NCBI RefSeq assembly: GCF_041435495.1
Contig: NZ_CP108644.1
Coordinates: 62,001 to 126,000, forward strand
DNA from: Streptomyces sp. NBC_01116
Lineage (GTDB): Bacteria > Actinomycetota > Actinomycetes > Streptomycetales > Streptomycetaceae
Direction of reading: 5' to 3'
Length of the DNA stretch: 64,000 nucleotides
Shown here piece by piece: positions 10,685 through 19,134 of this stretch. How positions within the stretch are numbered: position 1 is the stretch's first letter; every line of letters begins with the position of its first letter. The notes under the pieces are model-generated. The model had not been told where the DNA came from. It saw only the letters and a list, made by a program, of their open reading frames with translations, and searched no databases. Position numbers and translations under genes: made by a program.

Positions 10685-10852
10685 ATGTATCGCGTGTACG
10701 GGACGGCGAAGGGGTCTCCTGGCGACGAAGACTGGGAGCTGATCCTGGAGACGCCGGATGCTGTTCAGGCCATGAAGTCTGTTCATGAATCCGAAGGAAC
10801 GTTCTGGCGACGACTCACAGAGGATGACCAGGTCGTCCTTGACCAAGTCTAA
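10685..10852 (+). CDS. small acidic protein (55 aa) ending at an IS junction
   Basis: The ATG at 10685 has a strong CAGGAGG Shine-Dalgarno. The product begins MYRVYGTAKGSPGDEDWELI and ends EDDQVVLDQV; it is acidic, soluble and of unknown function. The stop TAA (10850-10852) is made of the IS target dinucleotide TA plus the first base of the IS. Without the IS the codon would be TAG, so the protein is unchanged by the insertion. Confidence 0.7.
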   Translation: MYRVYGTAKGSPGDEDWELILETPDAVQAMKSVHESEGTFWRRLTEDDQVVLDQV

Positions 10853-11669
10853 GAGGACGTCTCACGTGGCGAGTTTCGCAAGTCTTTTGTAGCAGGTCAG
10901 GGCTGCGGCGAGGCCGAGGAAGGCAAGGAAGTGGCTGCTCTTTCGTTCGTACCGGACGGTGAGTCGGCGGTAGCCGAAGAGGCAGGAGATCGACCGCTCG
11001 ATCTTCCAGCGGTGCCGACCGAGCTGCTCGCCGGACTCGATACCGGGACGAGCGATCCGCGCGATGAGGTTCCGGCTGCGGAGCCAGCGGAGGTGCTCCG
11101 CGGAGTAGTACGCCTTGTCCGCCCGGACCTTCACCGGCCTTCTCCGACGTGGTCCGCGCCGCGAGCGGACGGCGGGAATGCCGAGAATCAACGGCTTGAA
11201 CGCCTGGCTGTCGTGCACGTTCGCCCCGGATATCGCGACGGCCAGCGGCAGGCCCTGGGCCTCGGACAGCACGTGCAGTTTGCTGCCCTTCTTGCCGCGA
11301 TCGACCGGATTCGGCCCAGTCAGCGAGCCCCTCTTTTCGCCCGCACCGACGATCGCGGACGTCCAGCCCAGCTCACCTCTGGCACCAAGCTCGTCCAACA
11401 CCGCCCGGTGCAGCCTGCGCCACAGCCCGGCCTCGGTCCACGCGGTGGACCGACGGTGCGCGGTGGCCGGCGAGACACCGAACGACTCCGGCAGATACCG
11501 CCACGCGCACCCGCTCGTCAGCACGTACACCACGGCCGCGAACACTGCCCGCTCGTCCACCGGAGCAGTACCCCCGCCCTGCGGACGGGACGTGAATCTC
11601 GGTAACAACGGAGCTGTCAGCTCCCACAGTTCATGCCGCACCACCGAAGCGCCACGTGAGACATCCTCG
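10852..11669. mobile_element. IS5-family insertion sequence, 818 bp
   Basis: The ends are inverted repeats: bases 10853-10871 match the reverse complement of 11650-11668 with one mismatch (GAGGACGTCTCACG against GAGGATGTCTCACG). A TA dinucleotide flanks both ends (10850-10851 and 11670-11671), consistent with the 2-bp target duplication of IS427-type IS5 elements. It carries one transposase gene on the minus strand. Confidence 0.85.
10862..11644 (-). CDS. IS5-family transposase, probably inactive
   Basis: About 260 residues from GTG 11644, in one frame. The N-terminus with HELWELTAPLLPRF is a typical IS5 DUF4096-like region; the second catalytic Asp is in VRADKAYYSAEHLRWL and the Glu in HRWKIERSISCLFGYRRL. 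The first Asp, expected in a block like TSAIVDAASVRAKRGG before SLTGPNPVDRGKKGSK, is absent: here the protein reads TSAIVGAGEKRGSLTGP, as if a short in-frame segment including Asp had been lost. I infer the copy can no longer transpose by itself. Confidence 0.85.
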   Translation of the reverse strand: MVRHELWELTAPLLPRFTSRPQGGGTAPVDERAVFAAVVYVLTSGCAWRYLPESFGVSPATAHRRSTAWTEAGLWRRLHRAVLDELGARGELGWTSAIVGAGEKRGSLTGPNPVDRGKKGSKLHVLSEAQGLPLAVAISGANVHDSQAFKPLILGIPAVRSRRGPRRRRPVKVRADKAYYSAEHLRWLRSRNLIARIARPGIESGEQLGRHRWKIERSISCLFGYRRLTVRYERKSSHFLAFLGLAAALTCYKRLAKLAT

Positions 11670-11752
11670 TAGTCCGAGTGCAGGCCCGGTTGGTGTGCCG
11701 ACGAGAACCTGCGTCTTGCGGGCCGCACATCGCGTCATCGATCGTCGTATCC

Positions 11753-12517
11753 ATGGAGATGCTGATGACTTGCCTGGTCTCACTGGCCAGTGTGAACATC
11801 GTGCTGGGTCTGGCGACTCGGCCGTGGCGGCGGTCGGTGGAGGCTCGGATGGTCCGGCAGGTGCGGGCTTGGCCGGGACTCGACGCGTATCACGCGGACC
11901 TGTTGAGCACCCCCGAACCGCTGTGCTCAACTGACCACCAGCCCGGCAGACTACTGCTGAACTCCTCTCGCGCAGCCTCGGTGGCCGTCCGGCTGATGAG
12001 TGAGGACAAGCTGCTCGACAGGCACAACATGAAGCTGGCGGAGACTGCGGCTGAGCCGGCCCACCCGGTCACCGCGGCCGCATTCCGCGCCATCAGCCGT
12101 TACCAGACCGTCGGCGGCCGCCCACGCGTTGGCGACATCGGCCGCGACCCCGTCTTCCAGACGGCCGTCCGCACTCACCTGAACGACCTCTTCATCCATG
12201 CCCCCGCTACCCGCCGTCACTTGGGCACCACGATCAACAACCTGGCCCTCTGGTGTTACGGCCTCGGCGCGGCGGCCCCCGCCGTGCACGCCTTCTTCAT
12301 ACTGCGCCGCACCGAGCACAGCGACCCCTACGTCCTCCAGGGCTCCTTCGTGTTGGCCTCGCTTGCCTTCGTAGCGGGTCTGATCGTGCTCACAGCCCAG
12401 GCCGGCAACACGTGGCACCCTCTCGAAGACTCGGAAACCCCCATCGCACTCAAAGAACTGGCCCCTCCCAGCGAAGACCCCGCGGTCCTCGCCGAAGGCA
12501 CCGGGGAGAACACGTAG
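11753..12517 (+). CDS. membrane protein of unknown function
   Basis: 254 residues from ATG 11753; the frame is open upstream to the IS edge, so the true start is uncertain. Hydrophobic segments: an N-terminal one (MTCLVSLASVNIVLGLA), one near residue 165 (NNLALWCYGLGAAAPAVHAF) and one near 200 (SFVLASLAFVAGLIVLTAQA). Between the first and second lies a soluble domain rich in Arg and His. The C-terminal tail is acidic. No family is recognised. It lies immediately beside the IS, whose insertion may have separated it from its promoter. Confidence 0.6.
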   Translation: MEMLMTCLVSLASVNIVLGLATRPWRRSVEARMVRQVRAWPGLDAYHADLLSTPEPLCSTDHQPGRLLLNSSRAASVAVRLMSEDKLLDRHNMKLAETAAEPAHPVTAAAFRAISRYQTVGGRPRVGDIGRDPVFQTAVRTHLNDLFIHAPATRRHLGTTINNLALWCYGLGAAAPAVHAFFILRRTEHSDPYVLQGSFVLASLAFVAGLIVLTAQAGNTWHPLEDSETPIALKELAPPSEDPAVLAEGTGENT

Positions 12518-12991
12518 GAGAGCTCTCCGAGCGCCAGCGCGAGCTGACCCTGGAACACGAACGACAGGCTCGCCTCGCCAGAGGGTCCGCAGCATGTAGA
12601 CGGGCGCAGGCCGAAGCCCATCGTCAACCAGGCCGAGTTCGCCCGGGGCTACGGGATCGGATGAGACGGCGGCTGACTTCGTTGAGAACGGTCACCTGCC
12701 TGCGTCCTGTGTCATGGATCGGGTGGGAGCCACCCCCTCGTCCGGTCACCGGAGTGGAGTCCGCCGTGCGGAGTGGCCTCCGCTCGGTGGGTTCCATCGG
12801 GTGGGGGTGTCCGTTTCGCCCCTTGACCACCCTTGACCGCCTGATCTGTCCGCTCTCCGAGTGACTCCCGGTGGGCTCCACTTCCACTCGGTGCCACCGG
12901 GGGTGGGAGTCACCCGACGCGCCACTGCGGCTCCACTAGCCTCGGACACTGCCCGAGCGCATCGAGTGGACGGCGTAGCCCTCGTGGCCAC
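12518..12991. other. intergenic with several G-rich repeats
   Basis: No gene is supported. The stretch 12718-12915 holds recurring GGTGGG/CCACCC units on both strands, including GGGTGGGAGCCACCCC, and one clear hairpin annotated separately. A short plus-strand fragment near 12530-12600 (SERQRELTLEHERQARLARG) is protein-like but has no start or end that I can support. Confidence 0.4.
12861..12913. repeat. inverted repeat, likely hairpin
   Basis: GTGACTCCC at 12861-12869 pairs with GGGAGTCAC at 12905-12913, with an inner GGTGG/CCACC extension. It could terminate transcription from either side. Confidence 0.6.
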
Positions 12992-13860
12992 TCATCCACG
13001 GCAGCGGCCGCGCCCGGTGCGCCGCCGGCTCGCCCGGCCCGAGGGGTACTGCCGTGAGCGGGAACGTCGCTGGACGGCTGGTGGCTTCGGCACCGAATAG
13101 AGCGCTGTGCGCAGCCGGGCCGCGTCGGCGAGCTGCACCAGGCGCTCACGCTGCGCAGGTGACAGGTTCGGCAGCATCGGGGCAACCATGAGGTCTCCGT
13201 GCTCGAAGGAAGCGGTCCCCCGCACCCACTCTGCTCCTGGGTGAAATCGGCGGTGGCGGACCGGTTGCGTCCCGGCGTCTGGCCCGGTGACTTCGCCGCC
13301 CGTCCCGCCCGACGGGCCCAGGCGGCCTCTCACGGCTGGAGTCCCTGGTGCTGGCCGGGCTGCTGGTGCTGCTGCTCGTGCTCCTGGCGGCGCTGGTCGA
13401 CCGGTCCCGACGGGTCGGCGGCCGCGGCCGGGGATCTCCCGCTCCTCGATGGCGCGGCGGCGGGCGTTGGCCTCTCGGGTGAAGGCCGCGAACGGTTCCA
13501 GGTTCTCCGGTGTGCGCAGCCACGTCTCCGGGTCGGTCGTACGGCCCTCCAGGTCCTCCGGTGTGCGTGACGTCGCCGGGCCGACCGTACGGCCCACCAG
13601 GTACTCCTCGGGCATCGCGGCCTGCTGGCGGCGGCTCGTTGGGCCGGGGTGAGCGCGGCATCCAGGCCCGTGAGGTCGACTGCGTACGGCGCGTCCGACG
13701 TCCGGTCGGGCTGGTGGTCGCCGGAGTGCGCGGCAGCCGTCGCTGCCGGGGCGTCGTCCTGCGGGTCGGGCGGCGCGGATCGCGTTCTGGACGGCGAGGC
13801 TGGCGACCCGGGCCCGCTCGTACCGGCCGTGTTCTGGTATAGCTGCCGCCACCCGTCATG
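12992..13860 (-). pseudogene. decayed plasmid/ICE-type gene
   Basis: Protein-like segments lie in at least two minus-strand frames: RYERARVASLAVQNAIRAA and DLTGLDAALTPAQRAAA upstream, then MPEEYLVGRTVGPATSRTPE and LEPFAAFTREANARRRAIEE, then MLPNLSPAQRERLVQLADAA near the end. A one-base shift around 13630 separates the AQRAAA and MPEEYL parts. The composition resembles accessory proteins of actinomycete conjugative elements, but I cannot name the family. The many frame changes indicate it is non-functional. Confidence 0.45.
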
Positions 13861-13983
13861 TAGCAGAACGTGATGGTCCTGGGGTGCGGTTCAGCGCTTC
13901 CCGTCCCGTGGAGACGGAACAAGACCGGGGCGAATCGGCTGGGCTTCGTCTTGATGCTGAAGTTCCTCGAGGTCAAGGCGCGC

Positions 13984-14272
13984 GTCTGTTCCCCAGCTCG
14001 ACCGGTACGTCCAGGTCTTCCGCCAGGTCGACCCGCTGATGGTGGAGAAGATCCACACCATGCACCCCGGCCCCCAGGAACTGTGGAACTTCGGCCGCGT
14101 CGCCGCCCGCACCCTCGGCCTCCGCACCCTCTGGGCGGCCCTCCCTCACCGCGAACGCGCCCAGCTTCTCACCGACCCCGCCGGCGTCATCACCCAATTC
14201 GCCAAGGAAACCGCCCTCAAGCACACCGGCAGAACACCCGAGCGCGGATTCGCCGTCTACACCGCGAAATAG
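13984..14272 (+). CDS. short hypothetical protein or C-terminal gene fragment
   Basis: The frame reads QLDRYVQVFRQVDPLMVEK, then GPQELWNFGRVAARTLGLRT, and ends HTGRTPERGFAVYTAK at 14272. The first in-frame ATG is 14039, with no clear RBS, and coding-quality sequence extends about 18 residues further upstream without a start. It is therefore probably the 3' end of a truncated gene next to the decayed gene at 13 kb. Function unknown. Confidence 0.5.
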
Positions 14273-14350
14273 ACAGAGGGGCGTCAACGGCATGTTACGC
14301 GCGCCCGCTGCCCCGTGCACGAACCACGCGCTCCCGCACCCGCCCAGGAC

Positions 14351-14388
14351 GCTCAGGGAGCACACGCGACCGCGCTCGCTCCCTGAGC
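14351..14388. terminator. 11-bp-stem hairpin between convergent genes
   Basis: GCTCAGGGAGC (14351-14361) pairs perfectly with GCTCCCTGAGC (14378-14388) across a 16-base loop. It lies between the plus-strand gene ending at 14272 and the minus-strand gene ending at 14440, where a bidirectional terminator is expected. Confidence 0.75.
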
Positions 14389-14439
14389 AACCCCAGCGCG
14401 GGCCGATGCGATGTACCGCCTGCATGAGAGCGGGCTGCT

Positions 14440-14844
14440 TCAGGCATCCGCTCCGGGGTCCAGGAAGACCGGGGTGCCACGCCCCTGCTCATCCCTCCTC
14501 CGCGTCAGCCGGTCCCAGTCACGGCCCATCGCGGATGCAAGGGACAGGTACCCGCGGTCCTCAAGCCCGCGGTCGCCGGCATCCAGACCGGCGGCCGTGA
14601 AGGAGTCGCGGACGATCCCCCCGGCCTGAAGGAGGTTGATGTGCCACCCGCCGCGCGTTGCGGGGTAAGCCACCGCGTACCAGGGCGCCGGAGTCGCCCG
14701 GACCGCTTCCAGCACCTCCGGCCCCCAAGGCACTGCGGGCTCGGGCACAGCAACCTCGCACGGGACCGGCACGGGTGAAGGTGCGGCCGGGCAAGGCGGG
14801 GCGGGCACGGGAGGCACGGCGGGCGGGGCGGGTAAGCGGCTCAT
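14440..14844 (-). CDS. hypothetical protein with Pro-rich N-terminus
   Basis: 134 residues. The first 35 or so are Pro/Ala-rich and likely disordered. The ordered part runs from WYAVAYPATRGGWHINLLQA through IVRDSFTAAGLDAGDRGLED to ASAMGRDWDRLTRRRDEQGR and ends GTPVFLDPGADA. I do not recognise a domain. A second, broken copy of the C-terminal 50 residues lies at 32575-32745, so the family has been duplicated in this genome. Confidence 0.7.
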   Translation of the reverse strand: MSRLPAPPAVPPVPAPPCPAAPSPVPVPCEVAVPEPAVPWGPEVLEAVRATPAPWYAVAYPATRGGWHINLLQAGGIVRDSFTAAGLDAGDRGLEDRGYLSLASAMGRDWDRLTRRRDEQGRGTPVFLDPGADA

Positions 14845-15091
14845 GATCCGGAACCTAGCAGCACACCAGGAGGCTGGTCAGAGGACTTTCGGACGGCCTG
14901 CCGGGCACTGGCCGGGTGCGTGGGCCCGGGCGCCGGGCCATGATGGAAGGTGGATGAGGCTCACGGCGCAGCCGGATCTCCACTCGATCGCGTTCGCCCG
15001 ACCGTCCCGCCCGGCATCCCTTCGCGGCGGTGGGGCCCGGACCAGGCGCTTCGGACGCCTCCGCGGGACGTCACGGGGTCATACTTGCCCC

Positions 15092-15415
15092 ATGACCTCT
15101 CCTGCCAGCCCCCACCACCCCGGTACCGGGCCCCTGCCCGTGATCGCACCCCAGGGTGACTTCGACTACGGCACGGTGCCCTGGCTGCAGGAACAGATCG
15201 ACGCTGCCGCCAACGAACACGGCGGAGTGATCCTGGACGCGGGAGGGATCACGTTCATCGACTCCACGGTCCTCACGCTGATCCTGATGACCCACCAGCG
15301 CACCCACTTGCGCATAGCCAACCTGCACCCCAGACTGACCCGCCTTTTCGGCATCTACGGCATCGACAACGTCCTGAACCTCTACCCGACCGTGGACGCC
15401 GCCCGCACCACCTGA
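15092..15415 (+). CDS. STAS-domain anti-sigma factor antagonist
   Basis: 107 residues forming one STAS domain: IAPQGDFDYGTVPWLQEQID, then GGVILDAGGITFIDSTVLTL, whose Ser in FIDSTVL is the usual phosphorylation site, and a C-terminal FGIYGIDNVLNLYPTVDAA. In the partner-switching pathway the unphosphorylated form binds an HATPase anti-sigma factor and so frees the sigma factor. The next gene, 140 bp downstream on the same strand, is a SpoIIE-type phosphatase that could dephosphorylate it. The ATG at 15092 is the only start giving a full-length STAS fold; its RBS is weak. Confidence 0.85.
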   Translation: MTSPASPHHPGTGPLPVIAPQGDFDYGTVPWLQEQIDAAANEHGGVILDAGGITFIDSTVLTLILMTHQRTHLRIANLHPRLTRLFGIYGIDNVLNLYPTVDAARTT

Positions 15416-15556
15416 ACCGTCACGCCCATCGCAGCCCCGCAGAAGCAAGGACAGGCAATGGGGGCAGAGGGCAGGGACAGGTAATGTCGTCGGGCTGTTC
15501 GACCCCGGCACGTACTCCCTGGCGGTCGGAACCCCCCTGTAACGCTGGAGGCTGTC

Positions 15557-16744
15557 GTGTCGCGGAACCGGATCGCGCTGTCCGAAGTGCTGGCGGCGGC
15601 GGAGAATGCCGCACCGGTGGAGTCCTTGGACGTGGTGGCGCGTAATCTCCGTGCCCGGTTCGGTGCCCGATACGTGTCGTTCCTCTTCGTCGACGTCGTC
15701 GGCAGGCGCCTACTGCGGGTCAACGACACCGCCGCCGCCGAGCCCGAGGACGACCGCGCCGAACAGGTCCCCCTCGCCCGCAGCAGCATCTACGACGACG
15801 CCCTCCGAACGCAGAAAGTCGTGCATGTCGCGGAGGGAACGGAGGGCTTCCGGGTGCTGGCCCCGGTCACCAACCGCGGCGACACCATCGGCGTGCTGGA
15901 GCTGTTCCTCCACCAGGTGACCGAGGATGTGCTGATACAGGTTGAGGACGCCGCGCACGCACTGGCCTACATCATCGTCACCGACCGGCGGTTCACCGAC
16001 CTCTACCACTGGGGCAACCGCACCACCACCGTCAGCCTGGCAGCCGAGATCCAGCGCCAGCTCCTGCCCTCCGCCCCCTCCTGCGAAGCACCCCAGTTCA
16101 CCCTCGCCGGCGCCCTGGTCCCGGCCTCCGACATCGCCGGCGACACCTACGACTACAGCCTCGACCACGACACCCTGCACCTGTCCGTCACCGACGCCAT
16201 GGGTCATGACGTCGACGCCTCCCTGATCGCGACCCTCGCGGTCAACGCCTCCCGCGGCGCCCGCCGCTCAGGAGCCGACCTCGCCGAACAGGCCCGCCAC
16301 ATTCATGAGGCCCTCCTCGAACACGGGCAGCGGACCTTCGCCACCGGCCAGCTCCTGCGCATCGCCCTCGACGGCAGCCGCACCCAGATCGTCAACGCCG
16401 GCCACCCCCGCCCCCTCCGCCTCCGCGACAACACCGCCGAAGAACTCCGCCTGGCGGTCAACATGCCCTTCGGCGTCGCCCTCCAAGGCGCCTACCAGGT
16501 CCAGGACATCGACCTGCAACCCGGCGACCGCCTCCTCCTCCACACCGACGGCATGCAGGAACGCGAAGCAGAAGCCGTCGACCTGACCGCACTCCTGCGA
16601 CAGACCTCGGCCGAACACCCACGCGAGGTCGTCCGCACCATGGTCACCGCAGTCGCCGACGCCTACAACGGACACCCGCCCAAGGACGACGCCACCGTCC
16701 TCTGCCTCGACTGGCACGGACCCCGAACCCACCACAACAGCTAG
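15557..16744 (+). CDS. GAF-domain PP2C (SpoIIE-type) phosphatase
   Basis: 395 residues from GTG 15557, with GGAGG about 6 bases upstream. An N-terminal GAF-like sensor (about 20-145; [26 protein letters not shown]) is followed by a SpoIIE/PP2C domain (about 165-390). Metal-ligand motifs are visible: [33 protein letters not shown] and [12 protein letters not shown]. No membrane segment, so cytosolic. Likely substrate: phosphorylated STAS proteins such as the upstream neighbour. Together they look like a sensor-phosphatase/antagonist pair of a sigma-B-type partner switch. Confidence 0.88.
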   Translation: MSRNRIALSEVLAAAENAAPVESLDVVARNLRARFGARYVSFLFVDVVGRRLLRVNDTAAAEPEDDRAEQVPLARSSIYDDALRTQKVVHVAEGTEGFRVLAPVTNRGDTIGVLELFLHQVTEDVLIQVEDAAHALAYIIVTDRRFTDLYHWGNRTTTVSLAAEIQRQLLPSAPSCEAPQFTLAGALVPASDIAGDTYDYSLDHDTLHLSVTDAMGHDVDASLIATLAVNASRGARRSGADLAEQARHIHEALLEHGQRTFATGQLLRIALDGSRTQIVNAGHPRPLRLRDNTAEELRLAVNMPFGVALQGAYQVQDIDLQPGDRLLLHTDGMQEREAEAVDLTALLRQTSAEHPREVVRTMVTAVADAYNGHPPKDDATVLCLDWHGPRTHHNS

Positions 16745-16854
16745 ACAACACCAACGCCCCGGCCAGACCCGCGCGGTCGCGCAGCGACCGCACGAGCCCG
16801 TCGGCAGGGGACTGCAGGACGATCGGCTCCGTCCCGTAGTCGGTGGTGACGACA

Positions 16855-17095
16855 GGTGACCTGACGGCAATGGTGCATTCCGGGCTCTCGGCGCCGGGCA
16901 TCGAGGATGTGCCGGATGACGGTGGGGGCCCGGGTGATCGCGCGGACTCGAGATGTTCCAGTGCCCTGCCCGGTCTGCAGGGTGGTGACAGGGAAGGTGC
17001 ACGGGTATCACGTCCGGACGGATGTGCCGGTGAATGGCCCCCTGAGCGGCCGCTTACGGCAGCCCGCGGTCAACCCGGGGACACCGGGTCGTTTG
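16855..17095 (+). pseudogene. ISL3-family transposase N-terminal relic
   Basis: One plus frame reads VIARTRDVPVPCPVCRVVTG then KVHGYHVRTDVPVNGPL, which is the zinc-ribbon N-terminus of ISL3-type transposases (paired Cys residues, then G-Y/F-H). The catalytic part is missing and the reading frame ends in the adjacent SET gene region. Only this fragment remains. Confidence 0.6.
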
Positions 17096-17113
17096 CTCGT
17101 GGCCGTGCAGGTC

Positions 17114-17632
17114 TCACGCCGCACGGCCGGGCGGACTACCTGTGTCAGTCTCGGCGGCCGGCCGGGGCCGTGCGGCCTGGTGGTCGATCTCGATGAGATA
17201 GGGGGCGACAAAGCCCTCGTAGTCCGCTTTGCGGCGGGCCGGTAGATCCTGCCAGCCGGTGATACGGCCGCGGCAGTTGTGCGAGCCGCACCGACAGTAA
17301 GCGGCGAAGTAACCGACCGCGTAGTTCCGCATCGCGTAGTCGAAACTGATCTCGTGTCCGGCTGCGATGGGTGCGCGGGCGACGTAATCGTGAGCACCGC
17401 TGGCATTGAGGCGAATCCCGCAGTTCGGTTCACACGAGTGGTTCACCTTCGGGACGAGCCCGCCGTGCAGAACGAAACGTTGTGCACCGACCTGGGAGGC
17501 ATGGGAGTGGTTGCGGTCCAGTTCACGGTCGATGACACCTACCATCACCGTCTCACCGACCCGGAAGGGCCGGGTGGCGAAAATGCCTTCTCCTTTGCCG
17601 GGGGTTCCCCGTAGTTCGAAGCCGTCATCCAT
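17114..17632 (-). CDS. SET-domain lysine methyltransferase-like protein
   Basis: 172 residues. The SET pseudoknot motifs are present: NHSCEPNC (about residues 64-71) and EISFDYAM (about 94-101), followed by a post-SET zinc motif CRCGSHNC (113-120). The N-terminal strands (GKGEGIFATRPFRVGETV) form the S-adenosylmethionine-binding start. Bacterial SET proteins of this size are found in actinobacteria; targets may be ribosomal or chromatin-like proteins, but none is established here. Catalytic Tyr and SAM-contact Asn/His are retained, so it is probably active. ATG 17632 is used. No operon partner is obvious. Confidence 0.85.
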   Translation of the reverse strand: MDDGFELRGTPGKGEGIFATRPFRVGETVMVGVIDRELDRNHSHASQVGAQRFVLHGGLVPKVNHSCEPNCGIRLNASGAHDYVARAPIAAGHEISFDYAMRNYAVGYFAAYCRCGSHNCRGRITGWQDLPARRKADYEGFVAPYLIEIDHQAARPRPAAETDTGSPPGRAA

Positions 17633-18164
17633 CGTCGCCTGCTCTCTGCGGGATCAGTATCACCCCGCGGGTGATCAAACTGCGGGCACGGCTGAATCGA
17701 CCCACCGCCAAGGGGCTCCTCGACCGTGGTCTACCGATCCTTGCACCACACCCGACCGGCCATGGCCTTTTCACGATCACGCCCTCGCTGGTGGCAGTAC
17801 CGCAATCGTGATGCGCAGACACGTCGCCGCCCGCCACCGGTCTCCGGCCGTGGCCTGCCTCTGCGGCTGGGTCTCAGCGGATCAGACAAGACCCACCGGA
17901 CGGGCAGAACTCCGCAGCCCAGCTCCCACCGGGACGACCCGCAGGTACGGCTCCAGAGGAATGAATCGCCCATGAGGCGACAGTGAGCCGAACCCAAGCG
18001 AACGGCGGCGCAGCTCGGTGTCGGCCGGGGGCTGAGTTCACGGAAAGCCGCGTGGCGGACCCGCTGCCCCCGAACCGTGCAGTCGGTGAGGGGAGGACTC
18101 CGTTCACCGATGGACGCGCATGCTCGAACTTCGGGTGTTCACCGACGTCACGCTGCAGCGCTGT
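17633..18164. other. intergenic, no gene supported
   Basis: 532 bp. A plus-strand frame at about 17666-17812 (VIKLRARLNRPTAKGLLDRG and following) is mildly protein-like but has no RBS and no recognisable family. The remaining frames look like GC-driven noise. No tRNA or clear repeat seen. Confidence 0.4.
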
Positions 18165-18629
18165 TCAGACGTTGTCGACGTCGCCGTGAAGGGCGTACGC
18201 GTCGAGCAGCCGGACCCGGGTGCCCTGCAGACGGTAGGCAAGCACTGATGTGACCCAGTTGCCGATCAGGGCACCGAAGGCCGGGTCCGCGTCCATGGCC
18301 ATACGGACAGTGACTGCGTTGAACTCATATGCTCGTACCGGTGTTTCCGCCTCAGCGCTGTTGTGCCAGGTGAAGGGCCGAAGCAGCCAGGACCAGCCGA
18401 CGAGTTCACCGGGCCCGAGCCGTTCGATGAGGGCCGGTCCCCTGCCGGGGACACGCATGTCGAGCGTGACGGTGCCGGATCGCACGATCCAGAAACGGTC
18501 GGCGGTGCTGCCTTCTTCGAAGAGCCGAGTGCCCTCGGCGAAGTTGACCTCGTGGCCGTGCTTCATCAGCCGTTCCCGATCGGGCGTCGCAAGCGTGTTG
18601 GCCAGTCGGGCCGGGGAAAGGGTACGCAT
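18165..18629 (-). CDS. cyclic nucleotide-binding-domain protein
   Basis: 154 residues forming a single Crp-type cNMP-binding beta-roll: GHEVNFAEGTRLFEEGSTAD, then RFWIVRSGTVTLDMRVPG, the phosphate-binding-type segment LGPGELVGWSWLLRPF, and a C-helix ending LLDAYALHGDVDNV. There is no helix-turn-helix, so it is not a Crp/Fnr transcription factor. It may sense a nucleotide and act on a partner protein, or be a stress-regulon member. Start 18629 is the only ATG giving the full domain. Monocistronic. Confidence 0.8.
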   Translation of the reverse strand: MRTLSPARLANTLATPDRERLMKHGHEVNFAEGTRLFEEGSTADRFWIVRSGTVTLDMRVPGRGPALIERLGPGELVGWSWLLRPFTWHNSAEAETPVRAYEFNAVTVRMAMDADPAFGALIGNWVTSVLAYRLQGTRVRLLDAYALHGDVDNV

Positions 18630-18689
18630 CGAGGGCCTCCGTTCGTTCCCCCTTCTCCAGTGTCCCTCGTGAAGAGCCGGAGCGGCCCA

Positions 18690-19107
18690 GGCCGAACAGC
18701 CTTCAGATGATCACGCAGGCCCGCCGCCGTGAACCCGAGAAGCGCCACAATCCCCGCAGCCGCGGTCGGCCCGGCGGGGTTCGGCAAGCCTGGCGAACTC
18801 CGTCTCCCGGCTCTCCCCTCAGACATGCGGCATCCGAGGCGCCTGCCGGGCGGCGGGGCTCGCCGAGGACACCGTCTTGGCAACCAAGCCGGACCAGGCC
18901 ACGCCGGGCGCCGACCGTGTCCGGGCCCCACTCGGCCCGGCCCCCGAAGTCGCCGTGCGCAGTGTCGATGCCGGTGTCCAGGACATACACGTTCACGCCC
19001 GTCCCGTCCTGCGGCTCGTAGTCGTAGGCGAGCCTAGCCAGGCTGAGCCTGGCCCTCTGGTCGATCCGAGCCAGACCCCACGGCGCTGAATCCTGAACTG
19101 CAACCAC
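18690..19107 (-). pseudogene. subtilisin-like (S8) protease fragment
   Basis: The start matches the beginning of an S8 catalytic domain: APWGLARIDQRARLSLARLA, then GVNVYVLDTGIDTAHGDFGG with the catalytic Asp. The frame then runs into Arg/Pro-rich sequence with no His or Ser catalytic blocks. A second frame near 18690-18790 (PNPAGPTAAAGIVALLGFTA) may be other debris. I infer a large internal deletion. Confidence 0.6.
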
Positions 19108-19134
19108 GCCTCGTCCTCCCCTAGTGACTTTCCG

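Noticed and set aside
13870..14427. 186-codon plus frame covering the 14-kb fragment
   Set aside because: A different frame (ending at 14272) has the protein-like sequence; this one is Arg/Pro noise.
18703..19107. Intact subtilisin protease
   Set aside because: Only the region with the catalytic Asp is present; the His and Ser blocks are missing, so it was annotated as a relic.
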